A stretch of 60,552 bases of DNA from a virus: positions 1 to 60,552 of the IMG/VR virus record IMGVR_UViG_3300046513_000201, one strand, 5' to 3'. The notes under the pieces are model-generated. The model had not been told where the DNA came from and ran no database searches. It saw nothing but the letters and a program-made list of their open reading frames with translations. Shown in pieces: positions 7,359 through 14,768 of this stretch. Numbering within the stretch: position 1 is the first letter of the stretch; the number at the start of each line of letters is the position of its first letter. The position numbers and the translations under genes are program-made.

Positions 7359-7732
7359 CCGATTTGTTTCCCATCATGGTACGCGAATATCGCTTTGACG
7401 AAATGTCGGCCTACGCTCGCCGGGAAGGGTGCCTTGCTCTTGTCATCCAAATCCCATGGGCGATGATCGCTCCGCACGCGCATCAAGCGGTCCTCAACCA
7501 CAGCCAAACCCTACAGCGACTCGCCGAGCGAGGCGGGTTAGCCGCCGCCGAGGCCGTGGCCGTTCTTGAGGATAGGCCGTATCGCACCATGACGTTTGGC
7601 GAGGCTCACGCCAAGCTCAACAACATGCTGATGACGTGGGCCGCCAAACAATACCTTGCCGGACAAGAACGTTTCAAAAACGCCGCTGCTACCAGTGTGC
7701 TACCAAGCCCCTCCGAAGGGGTCAAAAAATGA
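7355..7732 (+). CDS. Hypothetical protein ending in attP region
   Basis: The ATG at 7355 overlaps the DUF1643 stop (ATGA), giving 125 aa; an ATG nine bases earlier is possible. The protein is mostly helical (SQTLQRLAERGGLAAAEAVA) and unrecognised. Its last 16 codons contain the left copy of the 20-bp attP arm repeat (7686-7705), so its C-terminus AATSVLPSP is shaped by the attachment site. It would be the last gene at one end of the integrated prophage. Confidence 0.6.
   Translation: MTDLFPIMVREYRFDEMSAYARREGCLALVIQIPWAMIAPHAHQAVLNHSQTLQRLAERGGLAAAEAVAVLEDRPYRTMTFGEAHAKLNNMLMTWAAKQYLAGQERFKNAAATSVLPSPSEGVKK
7686..7705 (+). repeat. attP arm repeat, left copy
   Basis: CTGCTACCAGTGTGCTACCA is repeated exactly at 7922-7941. 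The unit itself contains TGCTACCA twice. The two copies flank the tRNA-like core at 7770-7817 in the same orientation, as arm-type integrase binding sites do. Binding is inferred. Confidence 0.65.
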
Positions 7733-7769
7733 AGGGGAAAAAATCGCCGATTATCGAACAATTTGAATA

Positions 7770-7817
7770 TGGTAGCGGGAGAGGGACTCGAACCCCCGAC
7801 ACGCGGATTATGATTCC
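7770..7817 (-). other. Candidate attP core: 3' part of a CAT-anticodon tRNA
   Basis: Read on the minus strand, these 48 bases are the 3' part of a tRNA: anticodon loop ATCATAA (anticodon CAT), 3' anticodon stem TCCGC, T arm GGGGG-TTCGAGT-CCCTC, acceptor strand TCCCGCT and ACCA at the end. The 5' part is absent and no cloverleaf can form. Many tyrosine integrases recombine within tRNA 3' ends and carry such a copy to restore the gene. The target would be an elongator tRNA-Met or a CAT-anticodon tRNA-Ile; the sequence alone does not decide. Confidence 0.8.
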
Positions 7818-7844
7818 TCGTTACCCCTATATCAAGCATCATCA

Positions 7845-7861
7845 TGCGATATCATATCGCA
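7845..7861. promoter_or_regulatory. Perfect 17-bp palindrome in attP region
   Basis: TGCGATATCATATCGCA has perfect 8-bp arms around one base. It lies between the tRNA core and the right arm repeat, a place where an excisionase or bending protein could bind. No second copy was seen. Confidence 0.45.
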
Positions 7862-7881
7862 TTCTTTTCAATGACTTAAGC

Positions 7882-7898
7882 GTTTGCAAAACGTCAAC
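7882..7898. promoter_or_regulatory. Operator site within attP/clamp upstream region
   Basis: GTTTGCAAAACGTCAAC is a near-consensus operator. It lies upstream of the sliding-clamp gene and next to the right attP arm, so it may control the clamp gene. Confidence 0.6.
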
Positions 7899-7921
7899 GC
7901 TTATCAACCATTATCAAACAT

Positions 7922-7941
7922 CTGCTACCAGTGTGCTACCA
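7922..7941 (+). repeat. attP arm repeat, right copy
   Basis: This is an exact copy of the 20-bp sequence at 7686-7705, lying 105 bp beyond the tRNA core. It lies upstream of the chosen clamp start at 7995, which is one reason to reject the longer in-frame start at 7884. Confidence 0.65.
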
Positions 7942-7994
7942 CGGCATTTTTCCGTGCGGAGCCGCTTGTCGCGTGGACAAAGGACCGTTTCACC

Positions 7995-9242
7995 ATGACT
8001 GCAAAACAGGAAGACAAAAAGAAGCCCGCCGGTGCGCCTGGCTCGATTTCCGGAACCGTTGATGCCCGCCAGTTCACCGCCCGCTTAAAGTTACTCGCCA
8101 GGTACGCGGAGCGCTACACGACTATCCCGATCCTGAATTATTGCGCCATCGAATTCGAGCCGCTTGGTTTCCGGATGATGCTTTCCCACTACGGCATTGA
8201 CATGACGATGTCGGCCACCATTGCGGCCGAAGGGACCGGCGCGGTGACTGTTCCGCTACGGACTCTTCTCGCCTTCGTCGCCGCCGCTGATGGCGATACT
8301 CTAGCTATGGAAAAGAAGCCAGACGAGTCCGCCGTGACATTCAAATGCGGCCGCTATACCGCCCTCCTTGTCCCGCTTCCCGTTGATGATGTCCCCCGGC
8401 TGAAAACCCCGGATGTCTTCGCCCGTGGGTTCGCACTCGGCGAAGGCGTCCTTGCTCACCTATTCGCCCTCACCGTGCCGTTTATCTCCACTGAAGAAAA
8501 CCGGTACTACCTTAACGGTGTCTGTTTCGAGTTCGGCGAAAACAAGGTGCGGGTCATTGCCACGGACGGCCACAAACTCGGCACCCGCGAGACTTCGACG
8601 CCTGCACCGTTAGACGCATGGACGTGTAAGGCGATTGTCCCACGCTTCGCCGTTTCCGCGCTCGCCGGTATCATCGGCAAGGCACAATGCACCGCACGCT
8701 TCCATGCCACATTGATGAAGGATGCAGACCCATCCCGCGACACAAGCTGGAAACCGCTTTGGGCACAATTCTCTTCGGATGGTTGGACGATCACAGCGAA
8801 GCTTATTGATGGCACCTTTCCGGACTGGCGGCGGGTTGTGCCAAACTACGCGGAGACGACGCCAGGTGAAGCCGTTGACGCCTCAATCAACGCCGCCGAT
8901 ATCGGCCGCTTCGCGAAGATGGTCAAAGGCTTCCAGAATGGTGCCCGCGCCGTGAAAATTTCACCGGTCGAATCCACCGGGGTCCGGTTCTCATTCCAAG
9001 ACATCGACACCATAGGTCGCACAACCTTTGATGGCGGCTCGGTGTCCGGAGAGGCCCGCGCCGATGTGGGCGGCGAATTCAAGCCGTTCGGTATCAATGT
9101 CCACTACCTCTCGTCTATCGCGAAAGCGTTGGGTTCTGACTGGATAAACATGACGATCAAAGGCCCTAGCGATCCGTTTCTTTTGCGCCCGAAGGACGGC
9201 CCGGAAACCGATTTCGCGGTCCTGATGCCGATGCTGGTTTGA
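7995..9242 (+). CDS. DNA polymerase III beta sliding-clamp homologue
   Basis: This 415-aa protein has the length and repeating domain pattern of a DnaN-type clamp. It includes TTIPILNYCAIEF early, NGVCFEFGENKVRVIATDGH in the middle domain, LIDGTFPDWRRVVPN in the domain 2-3 link, and the C-terminal FAVLMPMLV that mirrors the MLMPMRL end of bacterial clamps. The ATG at 7995 has AAAGGA upstream; earlier starts would run through the attP arm. No phage DNA polymerase was found, so this clamp may redirect host polymerase or repair enzymes. Confidence 0.8.
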   Translation: MTAKQEDKKKPAGAPGSISGTVDARQFTARLKLLARYAERYTTIPILNYCAIEFEPLGFRMMLSHYGIDMTMSATIAAEGTGAVTVPLRTLLAFVAAADGDTLAMEKKPDESAVTFKCGRYTALLVPLPVDDVPRLKTPDVFARGFALGEGVLAHLFALTVPFISTEENRYYLNGVCFEFGENKVRVIATDGHKLGTRETSTPAPLDAWTCKAIVPRFAVSALAGIIGKAQCTARFHATLMKDADPSRDTSWKPLWAQFSSDGWTITAKLIDGTFPDWRRVVPNYAETTPGEAVDASINAADIGRFAKMVKGFQNGARAVKISPVESTGVRFSFQDIDTIGRTTFDGGSVSGEARADVGGEFKPFGINVHYLSSIAKALGSDWINMTIKGPSDPFLLRPKDGPETDFAVLMPMLV

Positions 9243-9307
9243 TCGCGCCGGTAACCATGACGGACCCACGGGGCCGCCCGCGACTTGACCGGGCGGCTTC
9301 ATCGTTT

Positions 9308-9322
9308 TATGCGTGGTGCATA
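9308..9322. promoter_or_regulatory. TATGCGTGGTGCATA palindrome upstream of integrase operon
   Basis: This is one of six members of the TATGCGTGGCGCATA family. CATAGT overlapping its right arm (9317-9322) would serve as a -10 box, as at 41692, although no good -35 box is seen here. It lies 32 bp before the small membrane gene that leads into the integrase. Confidence 0.55.
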
Positions 9323-9353
9323 GTTGCCCTTATTGGGATTTGGAACCACAGAA

Positions 9354-9572
9354 ATGAAGCGATCAACGGTTATCCTTTTAGGTACTTTGGCGGCGTCTCT
9401 TATCGGAACTGCTGTTGCCTCGATCATGTGGCCACCACTTTTCGAGTTCTTCGCAGGGCTCTTAGACACCTCGCCCTTCTACATAAAACTTGGCCTTTGG
9501 CTTGTGCTTTGGGCCGCGATGTATAGCGGCGCACTTAGCGCGGCCGCCAACCAATCCACCGTCGATAAATGA
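9354..9572 (+). CDS. Small membrane protein upstream of integrase
   Basis: This 72-aa protein has two predicted membrane spans (about residues 5-24 and 45-63) and a short soluble tail. It overlaps the integrase start by four bases, so the integrase is probably made by coupled translation from this message. The role is unknown; superinfection exclusion is one possibility for a small membrane protein next to an integrase, with no direct support. Confidence 0.6.
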   Translation: MKRSTVILLGTLAASLIGTAVASIMWPPLFEFFAGLLDTSPFYIKLGLWLVLWAAMYSGALSAAANQSTVDK

Positions 9573-10732
9573 GCGATAAACCAACAAAGACCGGGACAGC
9601 CGGAACATCATGGAACGACGCGAAGACACCCGGACTTCGCCTCCGATATCTTTCCACCAAATCCGTCTGGTATCTCTACTTCAGAACGAAGACGGGTCGC
9701 CAGAGGAATATGAAGCTTGGCGACGAGCGGGTTCTAACTCTCACTGCCGCAAGAGATCGGGCCAAGACCGTATTAGCGTCCGTGGCAAGAGGTGAGGACC
9801 CCGCCGCCGAATGGTCTGACCTCGCGGCGCGGCCAACAATGGCGATGCTTGCGGAATGGCACTACGAGCGCCACGCAAAGATCAAGAATAAACCGGTGTG
9901 GGCACGGGACATCGAGTCCATGTATCGGATCCACATCGTTCCCCACTTCGGCGAGAAGAAGGCGGTGGCGGACATCACGGAAGCGGATATCAACGCGCTT
10001 CACCACAAGATGCGGGCTCAACCGCACCGCGCGAACCGAGTTTGCGACGTCCTGTCCAAAGGCTTCGAACTCGCCGAGAAATGGCAGTGGCGGCCCCGCA
10101 ACACCAATCCGGTCCATATCGAGCGGTTCAAAGAGAAGAAGAGGAACCGGCAACCCACCGCCGAGGAGTCCGCGCGGATGCTTATCGCCTTGGATAAGGC
10201 GCGCAAAGATGAGCCGTGGTTTGTTGGCCTTGTCGAGCTTTTGCTTTTCACCGGAGCCCGCTTAAACGAGGTCATGGCCGCAAAATGGGAATGGGTGCAT
10301 GATGACGGCCTACACCTTCCGGATTCCAAAACGGGCGAAAAGATAGTGCCGCTGTCCGCCCTCGCGCGTGATGTGCTGGACGAGATCCCGGTTGTTAAAG
10401 GCAACCCCTACATCATCGTCGGCCACATCAAAGGTAAGCATATGGTCAACGTGACGAAGCCGTGGGCCAGACTGATGAAGGAAGCGAAGATCACGGAACG
10501 CTTGGTCCGCCATGACCTCCGCCGCTTCTTCGCATCTGCTGGCCTCTCCGGTGGCGGTGTATCCCTATCGCAGGTCGGTGAGCTTCTAGGCCATATGGAT
10601 ACGAGGACAACGAAGCGTTACGCCAGCCTGTTGACGAACACGGCGCAAGAGGCGGCGGACGCCACGGCGATAGCGGTGAAGGCAATTATGACCGGCGGTG
10701 GCAAGGTGACGGCCCTTCGCAACAAACGATAA
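9569..10732 (+). CDS. int: Tyrosine site-specific integrase
   Basis: This 387-aa protein has the full lambda-integrase plan. The N-terminal domain (about 15-80) resembles the DUF4102 arm-binding type (PGLRLRY, LGDERVLTLTAARDRAKTVL), and a core-binding domain spans about 95-190. The catalytic domain carries Arg231 (TGARLNE), Lys254, His315-x-x-Arg318 (RHDLRR), His342 (LLGHMDT) and the nucleophile Tyr351. It should recombine the tRNA-derived attP at about 7770-7817 with the host tRNA. That site is 1.8 kb upstream, separated by the clamp gene, whereas most attP sites lie directly beside int. Confidence 0.9.
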   Translation: MSDKPTKTGTAGTSWNDAKTPGLRLRYLSTKSVWYLYFRTKTGRQRNMKLGDERVLTLTAARDRAKTVLASVARGEDPAAEWSDLAARPTMAMLAEWHYERHAKIKNKPVWARDIESMYRIHIVPHFGEKKAVADITEADINALHHKMRAQPHRANRVCDVLSKGFELAEKWQWRPRNTNPVHIERFKEKKRNRQPTAEESARMLIALDKARKDEPWFVGLVELLLFTGARLNEVMAAKWEWVHDDGLHLPDSKTGEKIVPLSALARDVLDEIPVVKGNPYIIVGHIKGKHMVNVTKPWARLMKEAKITERLVRHDLRRFFASAGLSGGGVSLSQVGELLGHMDTRTTKRYASLLTNTAQEAADATAIAVKAIMTGGGKVTALRNKR

Positions 10733-10761
10733 TTGCACGGGAAATATGCGTGGCGTATATA
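10733..10761 (+). promoter_or_regulatory. Promoter with TATGCGTGGCGTATA operator for HTH gene
   Basis: TTGCAC (10733-10738), a 17-bp spacer and TATATA (10756-10761) form a good promoter. The palindromic motif TATGCGTGGCGTATA (10745-10759) fills the spacer and overlaps the -10 box. The downstream gene encodes an HTH protein, which suggests autoregulation. Confidence 0.7.
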
Positions 10762-10782
10762 TGGCTTCGAAGGGAAAACGCT

Positions 10783-11028
10783 ATGCCAGTCACAGACGCC
10801 AAGAACCAACGCGAGTTTTCATTGCTGTTCGATAGGAGCGAGTTGCAGCAAACGAAGCTAGCCCGGCTTCTTGGAGTCTCGGTCATGACCGTGAACCGCT
10901 GGCTTTCGGACCGCGACGACGCCGTGGATCCGCCGTGGTACGCCCTCACCTTTCTCCGAGTGTTCTTGATGCTTCCGGAACCGGCCCGCGCCAGGATTCC
11001 GGAAAAGCCAAAGAAGGTGGTAAGGTAA
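10783..11028 (+). CDS. XRE-like helix-turn-helix regulator
   Basis: This 81-aa protein has a single helix-turn-helix (LQQTKLARLLGVSVMTVNRW) followed by a basic tail ending KPKKVVR. AAGGG at 10770-10774 is well spaced to the ATG at 10783. Its promoter contains a TATGCGTGGCGCATA-type palindrome also found at other operons, so it is the leading candidate for the regulator of that motif. A host factor could equally bind it. The bidirectional terminator at 11229-11249 lies beyond it. Confidence 0.75.
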   Translation: MPVTDAKNQREFSLLFDRSELQQTKLARLLGVSVMTVNRWLSDRDDAVDPPWYALTFLRVFLMLPEPARARIPEKPKKVVR

Positions 11029-11055
11029 TTGAGCCTATAGGGTGTTTCTGTTATT

Positions 11056-11241
11056 GTGTATGCAACCCGTTGGCCCGCACCTCAGTTGCTCGACCCGGAC
11101 GCACGAACGTCAGGGGATGACTGTAAAGGTCCGCGCACGATAACCAGTAGATCGCTGTGCAACGAGTGTTCGAGGACGGCAAGCACCCCAATTAAGGGAA
11201 CGATGCTTAGGAAATGCCCCGCAAAAAGAAACCCGGCTTGA
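11056..11241 (+). CDS. Possible small cysteine-containing protein
   Basis: A GTG-started open frame of 61 codons fills the gap between the HTH gene and the terminator. It contains CNEC and further single cysteines that could form a zinc site, but it has no convincing ribosome site and runs into the terminator stem. I treat it as doubtful; otherwise the 220-bp gap holds nothing I recognise. Confidence 0.2.
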   Translation: MYATRWPAPQLLDPDARTSGDDCKGPRTITSRSLCNECSRTASTPIKGTMLRKCPAKRNPA

Positions 11242-11252
11242 CCGGGTTTTTT
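11229..11252. terminator. Bidirectional rho-independent terminator
   Basis: An 8-bp stem, AAACCCGG-CTTGA-CCGGGTTT, is followed by T residues to the right and preceded by an A-rich tract to the left. It can end both the rightward HTH transcript and the leftward late operon, whose last gene ends at 11251. Confidence 0.8.
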
Positions 11253-11451
11253 AGTGCCTGACCACGATGTGCCGCTTCCGGGATCTGGCGGGGATCGCGA
11301 CTCGGTTCTTGTCTTCAAGGAAGTCACTCACGGCCTTTGAGAGGCCATGACTCGCGCGCTCCTGTTTGGCGGCGGCCTCATCGACCCGACGACTAACTTC
11401 GTCTTCCCTGATGCGGTTCTGTGAGAATATAGCCCTCAAAAGGTGCATCAT
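11251..11451 (-). CDS. Hypothetical small protein at end of late operon
   Basis: This 66-aa basic protein (RREDEV-type charged helix, C-terminus rich in Arg and His) is coupled to the upstream membrane protein by an ATGA overlap. Its stop lies in the terminator region. No family was recognised; position suggests a lysis accessory. Confidence 0.5.
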   Translation of the reverse strand: MMHLLRAIFSQNRIREDEVSRRVDEAAAKQERASHGLSKAVSDFLEDKNRVAIPARSRKRHIVVRH

Positions 11452-11663
11452 GTGCGTTCCTTTATCAGTTCCTTGAGCGCTTCGATTGCTGATGTGTTGC
11501 GCTCCATAGCAACCGCTATTCTCGCCCCATCATCGGCCCGCGCTTCAATGGCGGTCGTGTATTTTACGAACAGTGCGCGGACCGCGTAAAGCAGCACTGC
11601 AATAACAATGCCTGGCAAGCCATAAAGTTCAATTAATTTTCCGGCCGCCTGTGTCCAGTCCAT
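11448..11663 (-). CDS. Holin-like small membrane protein (candidate)
   Basis: This 71-aa protein has one strong membrane span (LPGIVIAVLLYAVRALFV, about residues 16-33) followed by a charged amphipathic tail. The start at 11663 (MDWTQ) is preferred; an upstream in-frame start would add 14 residues. It sits directly after the endolysin and spanin genes, the usual place for a holin. Holin families are too diverse to assign by eye, so this rests on size, topology and position. Confidence 0.5.
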   Translation of the reverse strand: MDWTQAAGKLIELYGLPGIVIAVLLYAVRALFVKYTTAIEARADDGARIAVAMERNTSAIEALKELIKERT

Positions 11664-11932
11664 GGCTTTCGCTTCGAATATTCCCGGCGAAGCTTGTTGT
11701 ACCAAGCCCGCGCGTTCGCGTTCATCCTATTGGCTCTTGCCGTTTCCGACATTGATACCGCTAACGCCGCCCTGGCGTCACTTCCGCTTTGTGGAATCCA
11801 GACGGTTACACCGCTAAATTGTGAGGGCCATGGCGGCAAATCGACGCCGGGGACATCACCGGATGGCGCGCAACCGCTTGATATCATCATCAGTAAGGTC
11901 GCAACTGCCATTCTTCTTGAGGCCGCGCGCAT
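11633..11932 (-). CDS. Outer-membrane spanin (Rz1-like lipoprotein)
   Basis: This 99-aa protein has a basic N-terminus, a hydrophobic stretch MAVATLLMMISSGC with a lipobox ending in Cys, and a proline-containing mature part (VPGVDLPPWPSQ). AGAAGGTGG is well placed before the ATG at 11932. The gene starts inside the i-spanin gene in another frame and runs past its end, the overlapping Rz/Rz1 arrangement. The lipoprotein should pair with the i-spanin to disrupt the outer membrane at lysis. Confidence 0.8.
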   Translation of the reverse strand: MRAASRRMAVATLLMMISSGCAPSGDVPGVDLPPWPSQFSGVTVWIPQSGSDARAALAVSMSETARANRMNANARAWYNKLRREYSKRKPWTGHRRPEN

Positions 11933-12197
11933 ACGATTCCACCTTCTTTTGCAGTTCGGCGGCGAGCTTGTCCGATTCGGAGGCAAGCCGTTCCGCGTCT
12001 TCGTTGGACTTCTCGGCGATGGCGAGGTCGCGCAATGCGGCGTCCCGTTCCGTTTTGTATTGTTCGGCGCGGCACCCTGTAGCGGCGGCACGATATCCGG
12101 CGGTGTAGACACCGGCGCACACCACGAAGCCAACCACGGCGGCCGTGACGAGGCGAGCCGCCGGGTTTCCGGCAAGAGCGAGCGCCGCGCCAATCAT
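11856..12197 (-). CDS. Inner-membrane spanin (Rz-like)
   Basis: This 113-aa protein starts at the ATG overlapping the endolysin stop (ATGA). It has one N-terminal membrane span (LVTAAVVGFVVCAGVYTAGY, about residues 14-33) and a long periplasmic coiled-coil region (YKTERDAALRDLAIAEKSNE onward). This matches Rz-type i-spanins. The o-spanin gene begins within its C-terminal coding region. Confidence 0.8.
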   Translation of the reverse strand: MIGAALALAGNPAARLVTAAVVGFVVCAGVYTAGYRAAATGCRAEQYKTERDAALRDLAIAEKSNEDAERLASESDKLAAELQKKVESYARGLKKNGSCDLTDDDIKRLRAIR

Positions 12198-13384
12198 ACG
12201 ATGCGCCCGGACTGATACCCTGCGAGCCTGGCGGCTTTGATGCGGCGGGCGTAGTAGAACAGAGCGAGCCCGGCACCGGCGGCGAGGATCCACCAATTGT
12301 CGGCGATGAGTGCGGTGACGGACGCCAGCGGTTCGGAGAGCGCGGAAAGTGCGGTAGACGCTTCCGTAACCTTGTCCAGAAGCCCGGCCTTTTCGGCGAC
12401 ACCAACGGCGGCGAGGCCCGTGGTAAGGATGCCGACACCTTGCGTCTTGTCCGCCTCCTTGATGATGCTGGACCCCTTTTCGCGGAGGTCCGCGACGGTG
12501 GCGTTGGCGCGGGCTTCCGGAATTTGCGAAACAGCAACGTCAAGCGCACGCTGAGTCGCTGGACCGACGACTCCATCGATATCCGGCAAGCTCACACTTG
12601 CCTGAAATGCCTTCACCGCGTTCCGCGTGGTCGGCCCAAAATCCTTGTCGATCGCTACGGGAAAGCCGATTTCGTTGAGGCGCTTTTGCAGTTCTTCGAC
12701 CCGGTAGCCAGTGGAGCCGAGACGAAGCCCGGACTCCCTCACCACACTTTCAATCTTCGGTTCCTTCCCGGCAAATGTCCGGTACTCCACGCGCATCCGG
12801 TTCGCGTAGACACCGTTCTGTCCGCCGCCGTTATAGACCCGCTCGATAGCATCGAAGTCGCGGGCGCGAAGTTCGTCCGCCAGTCCGTTGCCGACAAGGA
12901 AACCCATCATCGCCTCGACGTGGCTGTCTTCGGTCTCGCACATATCGAGCACGAAGGATTGCACCGAAGGCCAGCCGCAAAGGCTGTAGTTTTCGCCCAT
13001 GACCTGGCCCGCTCCGTAAGACGCGGATTTCAGTGCGGCGGTTTCGTCAATGGCAATGGCCCGGACAAGGAAGTCGAGCGCGGCCGCATTGTTTGGTTGA
13101 TCTTTGTATCCGCCCTTCTTCGCGGAAATCCATGTCGCACGGGCGAGTCCAGCCTTGACGGCACCGGACCGCTTCTCCGGCGGAAGGTTCTTGTAAAACT
13201 TGTGCTTCTCGAAAAGGACCTTTACCCGGCCCTCTTTATCGATGCCGGAGCCGTTGGACTCCACTTGCACGATGGCTTGCACCGTGGCCGCCTCGCATTT
13301 CAGCTTCGCCGCAACAGCTTTTAGGCCGTCCGGGCTTCTCTTGTTGACGCCGGAAGAAAGTAGGATTTCAGCAATATTGGACAT
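12194..13384 (-). CDS. Endolysin: muramidase plus peptidoglycan-binding domain
   Basis: This 396-aa protein has an N-terminal N-acetylmuramidase domain (DUF3380 type; QAIVQVESNGSG near residue 40, then VLFEKHKFY and SYGAGQVMGENY). A PG_binding_1 repeat follows (about 225-285; YRVEELQKRLNEIGFPV, DFGPTTRNAVKAF, DGVVGPATQRAL). Near the C-terminus lies a hydrophobic span (WWILAAGAGLALFYYARRI). The C-terminal membrane anchor is unusual and may tether the enzyme until the holin acts. The start at 13384 is preferred over the GTG at 13393 because GGAG is better spaced. Confidence 0.85.
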   Translation of the reverse strand: MSNIAEILLSSGVNKRSPDGLKAVAAKLKCEAATVQAIVQVESNGSGIDKEGRVKVLFEKHKFYKNLPPEKRSGAVKAGLARATWISAKKGGYKDQPNNAAALDFLVRAIAIDETAALKSASYGAGQVMGENYSLCGWPSVQSFVLDMCETEDSHVEAMMGFLVGNGLADELRARDFDAIERVYNGGGQNGVYANRMRVEYRTFAGKEPKIESVVRESGLRLGSTGYRVEELQKRLNEIGFPVAIDKDFGPTTRNAVKAFQASVSLPDIDGVVGPATQRALDVAVSQIPEARANATVADLREKGSSIIKEADKTQGVGILTTGLAAVGVAEKAGLLDKVTEASTALSALSEPLASVTALIADNWWILAAGAGLALFYYARRIKAARLAGYQSGRIV

Positions 13385-13389
13385 CGTGT

Positions 13390-14553
13390 TCACTCCGAAG
13401 GAACGGTTATAATAAAATCTTCACTCGACTTGCTCGGCTTCACCGATTCCGCCGGTGCATCGCTATCAATCTTGTCGTCATCGGTTGGCGTCGTCCCCTT
13501 CACCTTCGTGGGAACGTCATCTTGCGTCGCCGCGAATAGCTCGGCGGATATCGTGTTTTTGTAGCCGGACGCGTCGAACCGGTGGGCGCAAGACGTGATC
13601 CGCCATTCCAACGGGATGTATGGCCGGAACGAAGCGAGGATCAATTTCGCCTCCGCTTGCACTTCCACATTGCCGCCGATGGTGCATGAAAACGAAGCCT
13701 TGCCGCGCGCCGCCGTGTTCATCTTCTCCGATACCGCCGCCATCGCTTCGGCCTCGTTGTGGAAGCTGTAGCGGAGGTCGTGATATGGTTCCTGTCCGCC
13801 GGTGACGATCTTGGTTTCGCCGGTCCTGATGTCCGTCCACTTCGCGCGGACCCCGCCGCCGGTTGCCCCGGACTTCGCCCCCTCGATCCCTCCGGCTTCT
13901 CCGGCTTCGTCACGTGCGGAGTAATTGAAGTCCCAGGACTCACACATGGTTTCGGTGAGAACAACGGGCGGAAGCTCGGCACCGGTTACGCTCTTGCCGG
14001 TCCCACGCTTCGCAACGGCGAGCTTGCCAGCCACGGGCCTCGCCACGGCGTCATGGCCGCCAGCGAGACGGGTAGCGAAAGCCATGTCGCTTTCGTTGTG
14101 TTGATCGATATGCCGAACCACGATAGAGGCGAGGTCTGGATCGACCTTCGCCTCGTAACCGTTACGCCCCGCCACCTCTTCCATGATCTCGCCAACGGTC
14201 TTTTGATGGTAGCTTTGCGTCCGTGGCGTCCTATAGCTCTTCGTCATCGCGGCGGACCGGCCGGTAACAACAAGCTGGCGAGGCGGGGATGAAACGGAAA
14301 GATCATCAATAAGGTAGGTGCCACGGCTCGCGGACTTCCCGTCCCGGTATCCCATGATGATTTCCACTGTCATCCCGACAACCGGCATCGCGAGGACCCC
14401 GGAATCGGTCCAGCGTGGCCGGTCATCAAGCGTGATGGAAACCCGGTCGGACTTATCGTCCGCTTCGTCAAAGCACTCCACGGATAGCAGCCGGTCCGAA
14501 AGACCGCCGGTGATGTCAGTGCCGCCACCGATGATTTGAACGAACGGTTGCAT
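13390..14553 (-). CDS. P2 gpD-like tail protein
   Basis: This protein of about 387 aa resembles gpD of P2-like phages, which forms the baseplate hub around the spike. LSVECFDEADDKSDRVSITL at the N-terminus, GTYLIDDLSVSSPPRQLVVTG, and a C-terminal EWRITSCAHRFDASGYKNTI are characteristic. The start at 14553 overlaps the gpX stop (TGATG); the ATG at 14562 is an alternative. A Gly- and Pro-rich insertion near residue 220 and an acidic C-terminal tail are less usual. Confidence 0.85.
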   Translation of the reverse strand: MQPFVQIIGGGTDITGGLSDRLLSVECFDEADDKSDRVSITLDDRPRWTDSGVLAMPVVGMTVEIIMGYRDGKSASRGTYLIDDLSVSSPPRQLVVTGRSAAMTKSYRTPRTQSYHQKTVGEIMEEVAGRNGYEAKVDPDLASIVVRHIDQHNESDMAFATRLAGGHDAVARPVAGKLAVAKRGTGKSVTGAELPPVVLTETMCESWDFNYSARDEAGEAGGIEGAKSGATGGGVRAKWTDIRTGETKIVTGGQEPYHDLRYSFHNEAEAMAAVSEKMNTAARGKASFSCTIGGNVEVQAEAKLILASFRPYIPLEWRITSCAHRFDASGYKNTISAELFAATQDDVPTKVKGTTPTDDDKIDSDAPAESVKPSKSSEDFIITVPSE

Positions 14554-14768
14554 CAGCCCCATATCCTGATGATGGGAGTGGATTCAGGCTTCGGCAGATC
14601 CGGGAGGAAAACGGCGGTTCCGGCCTTGAGGCGGACGCCGATAGCGGCGAGTCCCCGGTTCGCTTCAAGCACCCGTTCGACGGCAAGCGGCTGTTGCGCC
14701 GCCGCATAGAAGCGCCAGCAAATCGCGTCCACCATGTCCCCATCCGAAGCGATGTAGGTTTCAGCCAT
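14553..14768 (-). CDS. P2 gpX-like tail protein
   Basis: This 71-aa protein matches gpX, a small LysM-like tail protein: an early DMVDAICWRFYA, a middle EANRGLAAIGVRLKAGTAVFLPDL and the C-terminal LW-type end (IIRIWG). It starts inside the stop region of the upstream DUF6527 gene and overlaps gpD, so these tail genes are coupled. Confidence 0.85.
   Translation of the reverse strand: MAETYIASDGDMVDAICWRFYAAAQQPLAVERVLEANRGLAAIGVRLKAGTAVFLPDLPKPESTPIIRIWG

Noticed and set aside
7706-7720. CCCCT-CCGA-AGGGG hairpin as a terminator
   Set aside because: It is followed by A residues on the plus strand and has no T-run on either strand, and it lies inside a coding region.
7636-7998. Reading frame through the tRNA-like segment (GRGTRTPDTR-type peptide)
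   Set aside because: This is the familiar false frame across tRNA 3' ends. It overlaps the attP core and both arm repeats and has no ribosome site.
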